Positions 25,520-37,865 of a stretch of 64,000 nt of DNA are shown here, piece after piece; within the stretch, counting starts at the first letter, position 1, and each line of letters starts with the position of its first letter. The DNA comes from Cerrena zonata (taxonomy: Eukaryota > Basidiomycota > Agaricomycetes > Polyporales > Cerrenaceae), in assembly GCA_038087015.1 (NCBI GenBank), contig JASBNA010000004.1, forward strand, positions 1,674,001 to 1,738,000, given 5' to 3'. A program made the position numbers and the translations under genes. The notes under the pieces were generated by a model. It searched no databases. It worked only from the letters and a program-made list of their open reading frames with translations, and was not told where the DNA came from.

Positions 25520-26317
25520 TACTATAAATCATGCGACATACCTAGTTGTACAACAACAGAGTTCTTGGGACCTTTTTGGTTTGGCCCAGAAAACCGTCGC
25601 TGGTTATCGAAAGAAGACCAATGTCTAACAATGCGACAAGTGCCTAGAAAAGTCTCGTATCTTGTTACAATTTTTCTGAATGCACTTCGGGCCGCAGCAT
25701 TCCAAATGTTTTCACCTTCCGTCTCTTCCAAACAATTGAGGTCGATGTTGTGTCCTGTCATACGAAGAAGAGCTATACGAACCTTCCGAGGTTCCCCCGG
25801 TCTGTCAGCAATTTCAAGTTGGCCCCAACCTTCCTCGAGAAGATGTCTGAATTTAGACCTAGCTATAACCCCCTCTGTGGCTAATCATACTTACGCTAAT
25901 GAAAGTAGGATGTCAGTCAATCCCAACCTTATCCTTTTCAACAAGTTTCGATATATCAACTTGTGCCAGTGTTTGTAGTAGGGATAAAGCGTAGTCCGAC
26001 TGAGCCGATCAAGCTCAAGGCCGAGTCTGCCAGCGCTACAACGTCCGCACACGTATTCCAAGCCCAGCGTGCAAATGTTAACCCGAGAGCCTCTTGACAG
26101 TCATTTCCCACTTGATTTATGGTGTTGTACAACCAGTCAGATGATGTACACACGTATCGTATGCTATCGTATGGCATGCTCTCCCTTGAGCTGAACATAC
26201 TTTTCGCATGTCAATACAGGTCAATACAGCCTCAGACTCATGATAGACTAGCTTCTGGATGACCTCTCTGCTGATCAGCTTCGCGTGTACGAGTCTCGAG
26301 CCAAATAGACGTTTCAA
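25520..26317 (-). pseudogene. Candidate decayed protein-coding gene of unknown family
   Basis: On the minus strand, protein-like segments occur in the same order but do not join in frame. The first (about 26310-26190) reads K-R-L-F-G-S-R-L-V-H-A-K. The second (about 26130-25990) reads L-G-L-T-F-A-R-W-A-W-N-T-C-A-D-V-V. A +1 shift near 25980 leads into L-L-Q-T-L-A-Q-V-D-I-S-K. After an intron-like gap comes a long segment with G-W-G-Q-L-E-I-A-D-R-P-G and R-M-T-G-H-N-I-D-L-N (25880-25520). The composition looks like real protein, but I do not recognise the family. It could equally be a chance assembly of open frames. Confidence 0.3.
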
Positions 26318-26319
26318 TA

Positions 26320-27400
26320 CAGTGGACTTTTACCTCTTCTAGGTTGCACCACTCGAGCTTTTTTACTTCAGATCCACTTCCAGCAATCTTGATGACGCTG
26401 GCGTGTCATGTTGCGGGTCCAATTCCCCTCCCGAGGCATCCGAGACAGTATGTCACCCAAGACGATCTCAGCAGCTTGATTGTAGGCGTATACATTGGAA
26501 TACGGGACCACCACCCATGCGCTGACCGACACTTGACCGATCCTCTCGATCCTACATGTGAACAGCCCGGCATAAGCAACCTATTTACGACTATGAACTT
26601 CCTGTTGGATACCGCTTGAAATCGCGTGCGAGGCACGGGAAAAGCCAGCTTGTTTATTGATTTGGGATGATTCTCCCCGCCTTCTTCGAACCGCGAAGTG
26701 TCGCCCGAGATTTGCTTTCCCAATATATATGGGATGCTCAGCTATGATCATCACATGTCTGTGGGCATTCCCTCACGAGCCCTTCATCTGACTGCATCGC
26801 GTCAACGAACACGGAAATGGTCTTGTGCTCTGTGCTATCTTTATATGAGAAAGCGAAACATACAGTACGTACTCAATCCGTTTTACTCAGTCGCTTGAAG
26901 CAGCAACATATTTGACGACTGTGTTTAGGTTGCATATTGATTCAATGTACCTGGTAGTAGTACATCATCGCTTCGCTGATCTACCGAATTCCCTCCAGAA
27001 AGTACTAAATTCGCGATGTACCCATCAACTAAAGCCCTGAAATATGGATGTATCGTTCATGCGTTCTTTATGACAGACCATACTGAAGCATGCTTCATAT
27101 TTGATGGCATAGAAAACCGGCTATCTTCTCCTGCAAGTTATTGCAAGTGGACACCACAGGGTCGAGATCACGCTTTGGTTCATACACTCACGGCTACTCT
27201 TGCGACCTGCTGGCGGGATCTCATCGATTCTTCTTCTGCTTCCAGGGCTTCGGACCCCGGTAGAGGTGCACGTTGGCATTTCTCCGTTCATCATCACGAG
27301 TTTGGTGTGTTGAAAATTTGGTGGCTTGGGTTCACGTTCTCGAGTACCAATGCAATGCGAAACAAATGAAGCCACCCCTGACTCGGTCCTTGCTAAGAGG
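26320..27400. other. Gene-poor spacer
   Basis: About 1.1 kb upstream of the GH55 gene. Short open frames only; no recognisable gene, RNA or repeat. Confidence 0.5.
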
Positions 27401-27408
27401 TATATAAG
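27401..27408 (+). promoter_or_regulatory. TATA box of the GH55 gene
   Basis: TATATAAG lies 94 bp before the GH55 start codon, the usual spacing for a TATA-driven secreted-enzyme gene. Confidence 0.55.
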
Positions 27409-27494
27409 TCTGGTGGTTCCATGCGTTTCGTGCTCTTCAGCGCACCTTGTGAGTCTGCTCATTTCATAGCTCACTCGTCTCAAGCACGTACAAT

Positions 27495-30400
27495 ATGTTC
27501 GCGGGAACATTGTACAAGTCTCTTCTCGCCGTCAACGTGCTCCTGGGCTTGTTGGCTGTGACTGTCTCTGGTTTGGGCACATCTTGTTCTGCTCCTGTTA
27601 CCCAAGGTACTGCAAAGCCAGGCGACCCTTTTTGGCAACAGAACATTCAACGGCAAGGTGAGTCTGGGGTCGCCATATGCTTTTTGCGCCTCCAACTGAA
27701 ACATGTAATAGGGACTGCCGCATTCAACTCTAACCCTAGCGGATACCAGGTGTTTAGAAATGTCAAGGTAGCAGAGCCGTTAGATCTATAGCAGGATGCA
27801 CAAGACTCAGTGCTATCGTTGATCTAGAACTTTGGAGCTAAGGGTGATGGTAACACCGACGATACTGCAGCCATCAAGTATGCTTTTGGTATTTCTGTAA
27901 ACTACGGAAATCGACTCACCACCTATTTGTATAGCAACGCCATTACTTCGGGAGGACGGTGTGGACAAGGATGCGATTCGACCACGTAAGTTGTCACCAG
28001 TGACCACAGACGGTATGAAATTGAGCTCTTGCGTCATAGAACTCAACCTGCCATTATTTACTTCCCACCTGGGTAAGCGTTTCATACATCTATAATTGAC
28101 CGTCACGTTGCACTTGAGCTGAGGATAATCGAATAGAACATACAAAGTCTCCTCACCTATTGTTTCTCTTTACCAAACTCATATCATCGGTGATGCGAGA
28201 AATTTGCCTACTTTGCTGGCTGCTCCAAACTTTGCTGGTATTGCTGTGATTGGTCAGTCTATTTCAAAGTTCGCATTGCTTCCAAAGCTCCAAAGAAGAG
28301 TGCTCATTCGAAACGGTCTACTTTTGCACAGATGGTAATCCCTTCTATGTCAATCAGAACAACTTGTGAGTGGTCCTAAAATAAGACGATAGCCAGACTT
28401 GACTAATTCTCCCTACCAGCCTCCGGTCTGTCAGGAACTTTGTTATCGATGTTCGTCAAGTCACTGGTGGAGCGACGGGTCTACATTGGCAAGTCTCGCA
28501 GGCTACGTCACTCACGAACGTTGTATTTGAAATGTCCACTGCTCCCGGTAATCAACACCAAGGCATCTTCATGGAGAACGGAAGGTGAGCCAAGGCAAAT
28601 GAATACTTGCCTGAGATCCGCTGACAAAATGAATCTTCCTGTTAAGTGGTGGCATGATGGGAGGTCAGTTGGATTTCACATGTCCAAACTTTAAGTTTTC
28701 TCGGTCTCATGGCAAATTCTAGACCTTGTATTCAATGGAGGCAAAATTGGTGCATGGTTTGGAAACCAACAGTGCGTCCGGAGATCAACCTAAACCTTAA
28801 TCTCAATTGACAGTATCGCTCCGGTCGCAGGTTCACTGTCCGCAACGTGACCTTTAATAATGCTCAAACTGGTAGGTCTATTCAAGTTCATGGTTTAATT
28901 GCTCTGTCATGACTTAAACTGACCAATCTGCTTGTGTTTTTAGCTGTGAGTTGTGTTGTAACATCTGTACTACATCCGAATTTTACACGAAAGGGCAGAT
29001 CGCCGCCGGATGGAACTGGGGCTGGACATTCCAAGGTATGACGAAACGGCACTCTTCTCATGATTGATTACTCAATTATAGTTATCCAGGAATCACTATC
29101 AACAACGCCCAGGTCGGTGATAAGAGTTGATCGTATACTCCTTCGTATTCACAACTCGAATAGATCGGATTTGATATCTCTGTCTCTACCAATACTGTCG
29201 ATCAAGCTGTCGGTGGCGAGGCAATTGTCGATGCTGTCATCACCAACACGCCGACCTTCATCCAGTTCTCTAACCCAAGCAATGGCAATCTTCCAACTTC
29301 CCTTGTTCTTAACAATATTCGGTTGAACAATGTCCCGAAGGCTGTTGCCTGTGGCCAATGGTGCGACCCTGGTACGTCATGATCAATAACGATTCGTTCG
29401 CGAGTTCTTATGGGATCCCCTTTAGCTTAATGGTGGTACCTTGACTATCGACTCTTGGGCACAAGGTAACGCCTATAGCGGAACCAACGGCGCCAGGACG
29501 TGGACCCAGGGCAATATCGCCTCCATCCAGAAGGCTTCGCCCCTTCTCGATAGCTCTGGTAGGGTATTTGGCAGGACCCAACCTCAATATACAGATTACG
29601 CCGTGGATCAATTTATCAGTGTCAAATCACAGGGTGCAAAGGGTGATGGACATACTGATGATACCCAGGCTATCAAGAACGTTCTCAACCAGGTATAACT
29701 CCTGAACTATACCATATACGCGAGAATACTGAGACAGGTAATTTATAGTTCTCTGGGTGCAAGGTCATTTTCTTCGATGCTGGTGTCTATGTGGTGACAT
29801 CGACCATAACCATCCCCGCTGGTACTCAAATCGTCGGTGAAGGATGGTCAGTCATCCAAGGGTCAGGCAACGCATTTACAGATTTCAATAATCCCCAAGT
29901 TGTTGTCCGAGTCGGCGACCCTGGTTCCACAGGCTCTGTCGAAATATCGGACATGGTTTTCAGCACCAAGGGTCCTGGTAAGTCGTCTTTTCCCTCACTT
30001 ATTACAGAATGTATTTATAACGCACTATTCACTGTTTAGCTGCCGGTGCCATTGTCGTTGAATGGAATATTCACGATCCCGCCGGAAAGCAGGGTGCTGC
30101 AGGTGCCTGGAATTCTCATATCATGTACGCATGTCCATTGAATTCTAGCTTTCAACTCTTTCTAATATTTACTTAATAGTCTCGGCGGATGTATGTGTAT
30201 CACACCCATCTTTTACTGGTTTCACTGATCATCTTACTATATATATTCAGATTCTGGATCCAACCTGCTCAATGCCCAATGCGCTAAATTGGTCAACTCA
30301 GGAAACGCATGCTTCGCAGCTTTCCTAGCTCTTCATCTTACTTCTCAATCGAGCGCATACATCGAAGGTCTCTGGGCATGGCTCGCAGATCATGACCTTG

Positions 30401-31027
30401 ACTCCGGAGGAAGTCCGCAGATCTCCCTCTACAGTGGTCGTGGAATTTATTCAGAGTCACAAGGCCCGGTCTGGCTGGTTGGAACAGGAAGTGAACATCA
30501 CGTCCAATATCAATACTATCTGAACGGCGCAAAGAACCATTACATTGGACTGGCTCAGACGGAGTCGGTGAGTTTATCCATTCTCGTAATTGTCTGACAT
30601 TCTTCATAACTTGTCACAATAGCCATATTTCCAACCCGCCCCAGTCCCACCAGCTCCATTTATCACCAATACTCAGTTCAAGGACCCCTCACCCGGCCCT
30701 GGTACAGCTTGGGCTTTCAACGTTGCAAACTCCCAGAGCATTCTACTATTCGGTATGTCGCCTAGTTCACTCATAACTCCGACTCTTCTTATTATCGATA
30801 CAGGTGCTGGTTTCTACAATTTCTTCCAAAATTATGGGCAAGATTGTATTGCGTCGCACAGCTGCGGTCAAGCAGTGGTTAACATTGACTCGGGCTCTAC
30901 CGTCGGCATATATTCTCTTGCTACAGTTGCGACCACTTCGCAATTGAACATTAACGGTCAGGGTGTAATAGACCGTGGTGCCAATGCCAACGGGTTTGCG
31001 GATACTGTCACCCTCTGGACCCGCTGA
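27495..31027 (+). CDS. Secreted exo-beta-1,3-glucanase, glycoside hydrolase family 55
   Basis: A GH55 enzyme that hydrolyses beta-1,3-glucan (laminarin or fungal wall glucan), built from two parallel beta-helix (pectate-lyase-like) halves. It starts at ATG 27495 with a hydrophobic signal peptide (L-L-A-V-N-V-L-L-G-L-L-A-V). The first helix begins V-K-N-F-G-A-K-G-D-G-N-T-D-D-T-A-A-I and the second repeats the signature as V-K-S-Q-G-A-K-G-D-G-H-T-D-D-T-Q-A-I (about 29620). This paired signature defines GH55. Later blocks include I-E-G-L-W-A-W-L-A-D-H-D-L and G-P-V-W-L-V-G-T-G-S-E-H-H (30360-30510). About 18 introns; the stop is TGA at 31025-31027. Likely used in wall remodelling or glucan recycling. 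Confidence 0.92.
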
Positions 31028-31293
31028 GAGAAACTCGACAGCTTTCAAAATAATTTTTAACGACAGGGCCCATGTATCCGCGATCGCACTTGTATTTGTA
31101 TCACGATGATGTATTACGATAGTATATAGTAGCCATGACTGGAATGATCAGAATAAAGATATACACGTCCCAACTCAGACAGCACCTCGCAACAAACAAC
31201 AGCGACATTGGTGATAATGTTTGATCCATGTACTCGGGGCCCAGTTATGCCATAAGACTATTGTAAGGGTATCGCATTGGAGTAAAAGTAAAC

Positions 31294-32817
31294 TCAATCT
31301 CGAACTATGGCAAGGTCGCCAAGCTTCCGCTGGACATCTTCAACTCTCTCTTCAAGCACCTGTACATTCTTCTTCACAACGTTCTCATTCTCCTCCCAGC
31401 TCTTCTCTACGCCGTCAACCGCACGCTGCAACTCTTCCAGGGCAGCTCTTCCTTTCCTTTGCTCCTCTTCCAACGTCTCGAGTGTACTTTGGAATGAGGC
31501 AGCCTGGGTATGTAAAGTAGACAAAGTACGTAGTCGAGAAAGGATGTGGGGTATATGGGGTAACACGGGAGATAGTCGAGTCAATATCGGTGTAAGCTGT
31601 TCTTGAAGAGTGGAAGTTGCAACGGGGCTTGGTGCGGATGTCGATGCACTTTGGGAGGTAGAATTTTGTGCCTGATGTGTCCCAGTACCTTGACGACGTT
31701 GAGAGGCATTGAGGTGTTGAGCGTTGGCGTTCGACACGCGCTCTAGGTCTGACAACAAGATCTTAAGACGTCTAGAGATAGAATCAATATGACGAGGTTG
31801 AGTGAGGAGAGTTAATTGGGTATTTAGTCGCGTCAATAGTGGAAGAATTGGTGGTGGTAGAGGTGAAAGCTGAAAAAAACATAAATACTATGATAGTAAC
31901 GAGTATCATTTCGAGTTCATACCTCATCGAGAGCAGTGCTTGAAGACCCAATGACTTTTTCTAACTCCCCGACACGTTTGTCCATCTCCGCGATATCCCT
32001 AACTTCGGTGTGTGGTTTCGTGTCCTTCTCCTTCTCCTGTTGCTGTTGCTTGACTGCACCGTTCTCCGATGTAACATCAATCTTCGGTGGCTGTGTCACA
32101 TCTACCTCCCCAAGAACGGCACTGACGAGTTTCCCTCTGCCTTCTTTCACTTTACTGATCTTCTCTAGTCGGCCTTTGACATCTACCATTCCTCGAATGA
32201 GTTCTCCAGCCTCAACATGACCCTCTTCTCGTTCCTTGTGCAACAAAGGGTTGGAAGGATCAGCGAGCTCTGTCTCAAGCACGGCAAGTTCTGCTTGGAG
32301 ACGTTTCAAACGTTGGGATAGTGGCAAGGCAGGCGCAGATGCAGTGGGTGATACTCGCCCCGATTCCTCTTCAGTCGGAGAGGGAGGATAGACATATTGT
32401 ATCCGGGGTCGATGTTGTCCTGGTAGCAGTGTTAAACAATATAAACGCATGAATGTCTGTGAGACATACTTTTCTCTAACTTCCTAAATTTCCTGCCTGC
32501 TTCATCAGGCTCCATTAGATTGCTCACGTCCAATTCGTCCTTTGAAGGACCTTCACCCTTCCTTCCACGGGACCCGGATGGTGCAGACTCATCATCGCTA
32601 GAATCTGCTTTCTGTCCATGTTTAAGGAGGTCAGAAACGCGTTTGAGATTCCAAGGGAACCACACTAACGTTATCCTGAGTGGTTAGAAACACATCCTCA
32701 GTCTCGTAGACATCTGGGGCCGTGTCCTATTCAGATAACGTATTAACCATCATAAAGAGTTATGTAGAAGGTGAACTCAACAATATCAGGGAGACCTGCA
32801 TACTTGTTCGCACTCAT
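31294..32817 (-). CDS. Dynamitin (dynactin p50 subunit)
   Basis: Dynactin subunit 2, which links the p150 shoulder to the Arp1 filament and so supports dynein motility and nuclear migration. It starts at complement of 32815-32817 with the diagnostic N-terminus M-S-A-N-K-Y-A-G-L-P-D-I, spliced to D-T-A-P-D-V-Y-E-T-E-D. Then come an acidic S-S-D-D-E-S-A-P region, P-R-I-Q-Y-V-Y-P-P-S-P-T-E-E-E, and several coiled-coil stretches rich in Leu/Glu/Gln (32330-31300). It ends K-L-G-D-L-A-I-V-R-D. Four or five introns. The yeast counterpart is Jnm1. Confidence 0.88.
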
Positions 32818-33784
32818 CGTGGCTTGACGTACTATGTAGGCAACATTAATGCCAGTGAACGAATGCCATATGGGCGCTTGGTGAATATCTAAAACATGAT
32901 CTGAGAGGACAAAAAAGTCGTCACCTGTGCGATTCGAACACACGCGGGCAAAGCCCAACCGCTGACAGCTGTAATAGCAGGCGATCCCGTTAATCACTCC
33001 GGCAAAGTGACCTAACTAAAGTTTTACGGAGGCCATTATATTTCTGTGACCTACTCTTCATACCCACTTAGCCTACGGTGGCATTACTTACTCAGTTCGT
33101 TTTCCTATTACCACATTCACATCGAGCGTTGAAACGTTGTCGGTTGAGCGTTTTAATTCCAAAACCGACCAGAAGGTACGAGAGACCCACATCCTTTAAT
33201 CTTGAAGGTCTCATACGTTCAGTTCTCGTTCTTGCAAAACTTAATTAACTTTACTCCCAGAACCTGGACTTTGGCCTAGACATAACTACCCCCATCCTGC
33301 TTCGGGATGGTGGAAGAGTCAAGACCCAAATGGCTCGTGAGCATGGCATCTTTTAATTATAGTGCACGAGTACCAGTCCAAGATACCCCATTATCATTCG
33401 GTCCAGATTGTCTCGGCTGCAGTTCACTAGGCTTGCAAGAGACAATTGTTCATCGCAGTTCACCGCCTCTAGTCTTTATTTGTAGATCCATTTACTAGCA
33501 CCTGGCGTCCGTTGTCCCTGCCTTGGACAGCCAACATTCGCCGAGTACATGCTGCGGAGTCTCGGTGCGGCATAGGGGCAAGGAGGCTGGACAATGCTTC
33601 GCGGTAACTAGTCAATTGCATATTGTCTAGGCAAAGTTTGCCAAAGAGTGGCATTGGCCACACATCACGTAACGGATAAATACGCTGCTAGTATAAGTAC
33701 TCAAACCACAGGTCCTTACCTCTCTCACAGACCCACCAATCGACACATACACTCTCTATCTTGATACTACTCAGCTTCGAAACT
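32818..33784. other. Intergenic spacer (divergent promoters)
   Basis: 967 bp between dynamitin (minus) and the unknown gene at 33785 (plus). It should contain both promoters. No repeat or RNA recognised. Confidence 0.5.
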
Positions 33785-35058
33785 ATGCCAACCCACCCGT
33801 GTGAGGACCAGAGCGAGGGTGAGCATCACTATCCTATAGATATGCTTTCTGAACTCAAATGTAACTCTGTTATAAGACGTGGAGATTGAATATTGCGGTG
33901 CCTCGTTAAAGGGGTTAGGGTACTTTGAACTACCGAAGGATCTGAAGAGTGTGCAACAGCTCGCTAATCAGTACAAGACCTCAAGTTCCCCAATCAAGTT
34001 ACATACCTTCTCGCTCACCATTGATCCCCATTGCTATCCCCAGGCACAAGAGACAATGTTGCCACAGTTGCAACAATCTGTCTTGACTTCCGTCTTCGAA
34101 TATACGAAAGTCGCTCAAATTCAAGAATATGACATCAGGTTTACCAACTTCGTCTTCCGCGATAAGATGGATGACCTCGACCGGGCGTGTTACAAGTCTG
34201 TGGCCAAGAAATCAAAATTAAAGTTGTATGACTGTGTTGTCAATTCGCTCCAGGGACTCTACTCTATACTCAATTCCTTAACCCCCGTTGAGCACCTCCT
34301 CTTGGTAGATACATCATGGGGCCCAGACATCCTTCGCGTCGGTCAAGAGCCATCTATTAATGGCAACGCTGGTAAAACCGCCACCGATCCTCGAGAACGT
34401 TTCCGGGAATTAGTCTATTTGGAACTCTCGATTACCGACCCAATCGAACTGCAAGTTCTCCGTCACCTCAAAGTCATCAACCCTAGTCTGAAGCAATTGG
34501 ACATCACCTGGAGTGCCCCTTGGAATGACGAAATTGCCACAGGTACCTTCCAACTCTTCTTTCTATCACCAGTTCTAACATGTTTGCCATTAATTGCCAG
34601 AGTTTGTCAAAACATTCAACATAGCGCTGCTCCCCAAGCTGAAGACACTTCGGCTCAAGTTGTCCAAGATGTACCAGAACTTGGAATGGATCAACTGTAT
34701 TCTTCCTGATGTCGAGACACTCAAGTTGATTACGGACCTGAATACTATTCCACTCAGCGATACCGGACTCAAAGGCCTCCGGTTGGAAGTTGACTGCAAG
34801 GCATTACGGGATTCCACACAACTTGAATCGGATGTCTGGCGTGATATCAACGAGAAGGTTCGGGTGCTGTTGCCTTTGAATCGGGAGCGGGAAATTTCCG
34901 CCAGGGAAGATAGGATCCTGATTATCTTCCAATTCCTCGAAACTCGAGAAAACAACCTAACGAAGACCAAATTCGAATCCTGGAAGCAACAGTTCGACGC
35001 CTTGAGCCAACTTGAAATAGTCATGATGGGATTCCGTGGTATTCGCAGGCATGGCTAA
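33785..35058 (+). CDS. Unknown protein with leucine-rich, LRR-like C-terminal half
   Basis: A 385-residue protein in three exons (33785-33818, 33877-34542, 34601-35058) with clean phase at each junction. It has no signal peptide and no membrane segment. The middle and C-terminal parts contain periodic leucine blocks such as L-V-Y-L-E-L-S-I-T-D, L-K-Q-L-D-I-T-W, L-K-T-L-R-L-K-L and V-E-T-L-K-L-I-T, resembling irregular LRRs found behind fungal F-boxes. No F-box is apparent. This pattern is common among expanded, lineage-specific Agaricomycete genes. Function not assigned. Confidence 0.7.
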
Positions 35059-35271
35059 TATGCGCAACCTGCCCCCGTTTGCGATTATCCAACAACCCTT
35101 GCGATATCTGGTTACCAATTTTCTGTGATACGTCTTTATTTTGTCTCTGCCCGAATTGTATCATACGTTCCGTAATCCGTCAATTGTTATTAGCTCTAGT
35201 GCCACATTCTATCAAAAAATATGTCTTTCATTTGAACATATGCGGGAAGGTCAGGTGTTAGTCACAACAAT

Positions 35272-36663
35272 CTAATCGAGTTCGTCATCATCAAAAATCG
35301 CTGTCAACGGCTGTCCGTCTTCTCTGATCAAACCACGATACATCCCAGAACAATTCAAAGACATCGCAACTAACAAACAGAGGTCAGAATTATGCAGGGA
35401 ATAACAATGGCGTCCAATCACTGACCATGTCCCTGATCGTCCAACGCGATTACACCACCAACGCCCCCGTCCACGCGTAATGCGTCAACACAGCTTATAG
35501 CAGCATCTTCTACAGGTTCATTGTTGTTCTTCATAAGGCTGGCAAGAGTTGAAGCCGTATTGAGGCGAATGAAGTACTGTCCGAAGGATAGCATATTTAG
35601 ATGCTGTAGTCGAAAGATAGAGATAGCACTTACATCTCCGTCCCCTGTCCCACTCACTCCCATAGCCACCTTGGTGCTCTTACCTCTGACTTTCCTCCAG
35701 AGTTGTCTAAACTTTCCTTGAACAGACCATTCTTCCGCCCAGAATCCAGATCCCATACTAGGTGTATCACCAATCCGCCCGACCAATTTATTAGTCCTAC
35801 CCCCAGTAGAAGTGACCGCAGCAATACAACCGCGGACGTCAAGTGCGACAGCACCCACTGTACCTGTAGGTAATTGATCTAGTGGCAAGGTGTCATCTGT
35901 GTCCCCGGGATATGGGAATGGCTCTTCGGGCAAACCCAGACCTCGTCTATGTTCGCGCCATCGGGCTGCTGTGAAGAAATAGCTTTCGTCTACGGGTTCT
36001 AAACCGTAGTCCTTGCCAATGTCTTCTGCGGTCGCGCCAGAGAGGAAGGTGTGAGGGGCTGCTTTGGGATCAAGATAGAGTGCGCGAGCTAGTTGCGATG
36101 GGTTACGGGTATGAGTCAGAAGCGTGAGCCCGAAACCTCGTCTGCTGGAAGGTATTTCAGGATGCGTTGAAGGTGGTTTGGAAAGCATTATGGATGATTC
36201 CAATTCATTCTTTGAAAGTCGTTCATTATGTGCATTATACGCATCAAGAAGTATAAACGGGACATCTTACCTTCCCTCCTGTATTAAAGACGGCACCTTT
36301 TCCCGAGTTGAATAAGGGACAATCTGAGGATAGAACGTTAACATAGAATTCAAGCTCGTCTAAATGTCATTATTTACCTTCCATATATGATACAGCAGCC
36401 ACAGCGGCGTCCATGGCTTCTCCGCCATCCTTCAACACAGCATATCCGGCCTGTAGGGCACCGCTAAGAGCAGTTTTATATTTAATCCTCAGTTCTGGTG
36501 TCGATCTGAACCTCGACATAGTACCAGCACCGCCATGGATAACAAGAACATAATGTTCTTCTTGAGTCGACTTCCTCCAACCCCAACGACTCTGTCTCTT
36601 AGTCTTGGATTCTAAGAGGGGACTTTTCTCATGCAAGCTTGTTGCAGTATTGGGAGGCATCAT
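35272..36663 (-). CDS. Ntn-hydrolase asparaginase / isoaspartyl peptidase (type 2)
   Basis: A plant-type L-asparaginase that self-cleaves to expose a catalytic Thr. It starts at the ATG complement of 36661-36663. The N-terminal half shows V-L-V-I-H-G-G-A-G-T-M, G-G-E-A-M-D-A-A-V-A-A and, across an intron, C-P-L-F-N-S-G-K-G-A-V-F-N. The nucleophile motif G-T-V-G-A-V-A-L-D (about 35850) marks the start of the beta subunit. Substrate-binding R-I-G-D-T-P and G-T-G-D-G-D follow. The last exon ends L-T-A-I-F-D-D-D-E-L-D at complement of 35272-35274. An N-terminal extension of about 38 residues precedes the usual domain start. It hydrolyses Asn and/or beta-aspartyl dipeptides. Confidence 0.87.
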
Positions 36664-37865
36664 TCCAGTGAGTCTGGTTATCCGGGTTAGGATGTGGCGT
36701 TATGACAGGAAGCTGGCACGCAACCAAGGCAGGTCAAATACGTGGAACAGAACGATAGTCGTGTTGCTATACGCAGCAGGTTACTACTATCTCAAAGCAA
36801 ACACCAACAGTTGAGATAAGGATGAGTTATTTATGAATTCCATGCGAAATAACGAAATGGGTTCTTTCCACATGGTAGGATTAGGATTAGAGGTTCGGAG
36901 TTTGGATTTTACGCATGTTCAAACCCCGCGGCATGAAACCGAGATCAACGAGTGGAGTTCATGTTGATCTCGGTAGTGTTATTGAGTGTTATTGCAATTC
37001 CTATAGTTTTTGTATAACTGTTTGCAGTGCGAGGCTACAAGAGGCAGCTGTTGACGATGGAAGAGAAATGATCGCATTCTCTGTAGTAATCTCTCGCATA
37101 TATACAGTAACTTAGCGATTTACCAGACGACAGCTAGTGCTAGGATTTGCAGGCGCAATCATTTTCGAAGTTAGCCGTTGCGGATATTCTGATGTCCATT
37201 CATTCAGGCACGTACAACACCGGACTGTACGTACACGGATATGTTTTGGTCATGAGAGAGGGAGAGAAGAATATAATACATATATCAGGAACAAGCCAGC
37301 ACAGCAAGAATTCCGCCGCTTGCATGAGACGCGTAAAGACGCGTAAGCACAGGACCATCTTGACGGGAACCGGGGATCATGATGGACTGACAGATGGGGA
37401 GTGCAGGATCAAGTTGGTCAGAGCAAGGCTCCACCGAATCGGAAAAATGGTAATAGAGAGTGCTTTGGTTGCGCCTGGAGAACGACAGAGTGCTGACGAC
37501 TGTAGCAGGACTGTGGTAGCTAGGTAATAACTGGCAATAAGCCTCGTTTGTGAATGTGCGAAGAGAACGCGATGAGAAAGTGTTCCGTGTTTCAGTGGAA
37601 AGAAGAGATGGAGTTCCATAATAGCTGTCTGCGGGATGGTGGTTGCGAGGGAGTCTGGACCTGGATTGTATTATTCGGACTCCGCTTGTATATGGAGGGA
37701 GAATCTGCGCCCGACTCCACGGGCGCCTTCCCACCGCCTTGCTCGCTGTCGACGACGTTCCCGACGAACACACTCTCCCATCCTTGCCTTACTCTGGCAT
37801 CGAGACCACCGCTCTTTACATTCTAACGGCCTCCGTGCCAATTCTCTCTTTTCTGCAGTTGTAGC
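36664..37865. other. Divergent promoter region of asparaginase and chitin synthase
   Basis: 1.2 kb between head-to-head genes. It contains the 12-bp-arm inverted repeat listed separately. The last 200 bp before the chitin synthase ATG are C/T-rich, as expected of a fungal 5' leader. Confidence 0.55.
36938..36974. repeat. Inverted repeat, 12-bp perfect arms
   Basis: ACCGAGATCAAC at 36938-36949 and its exact reverse complement at 36963-36974, separated by 13 bases. It lies in the shared upstream region of asparaginase and chitin synthase. It could be a dimeric-factor binding site or a transcript hairpin. Confidence 0.8.

Noticed and set aside
37285..37773. 162-codon open frame on the minus strand upstream of chitin synthase
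   Set aside because: Lies in the promoter/leader of the chitin synthase gene, low-complexity Ser/Arg composition, no recognisable domain.
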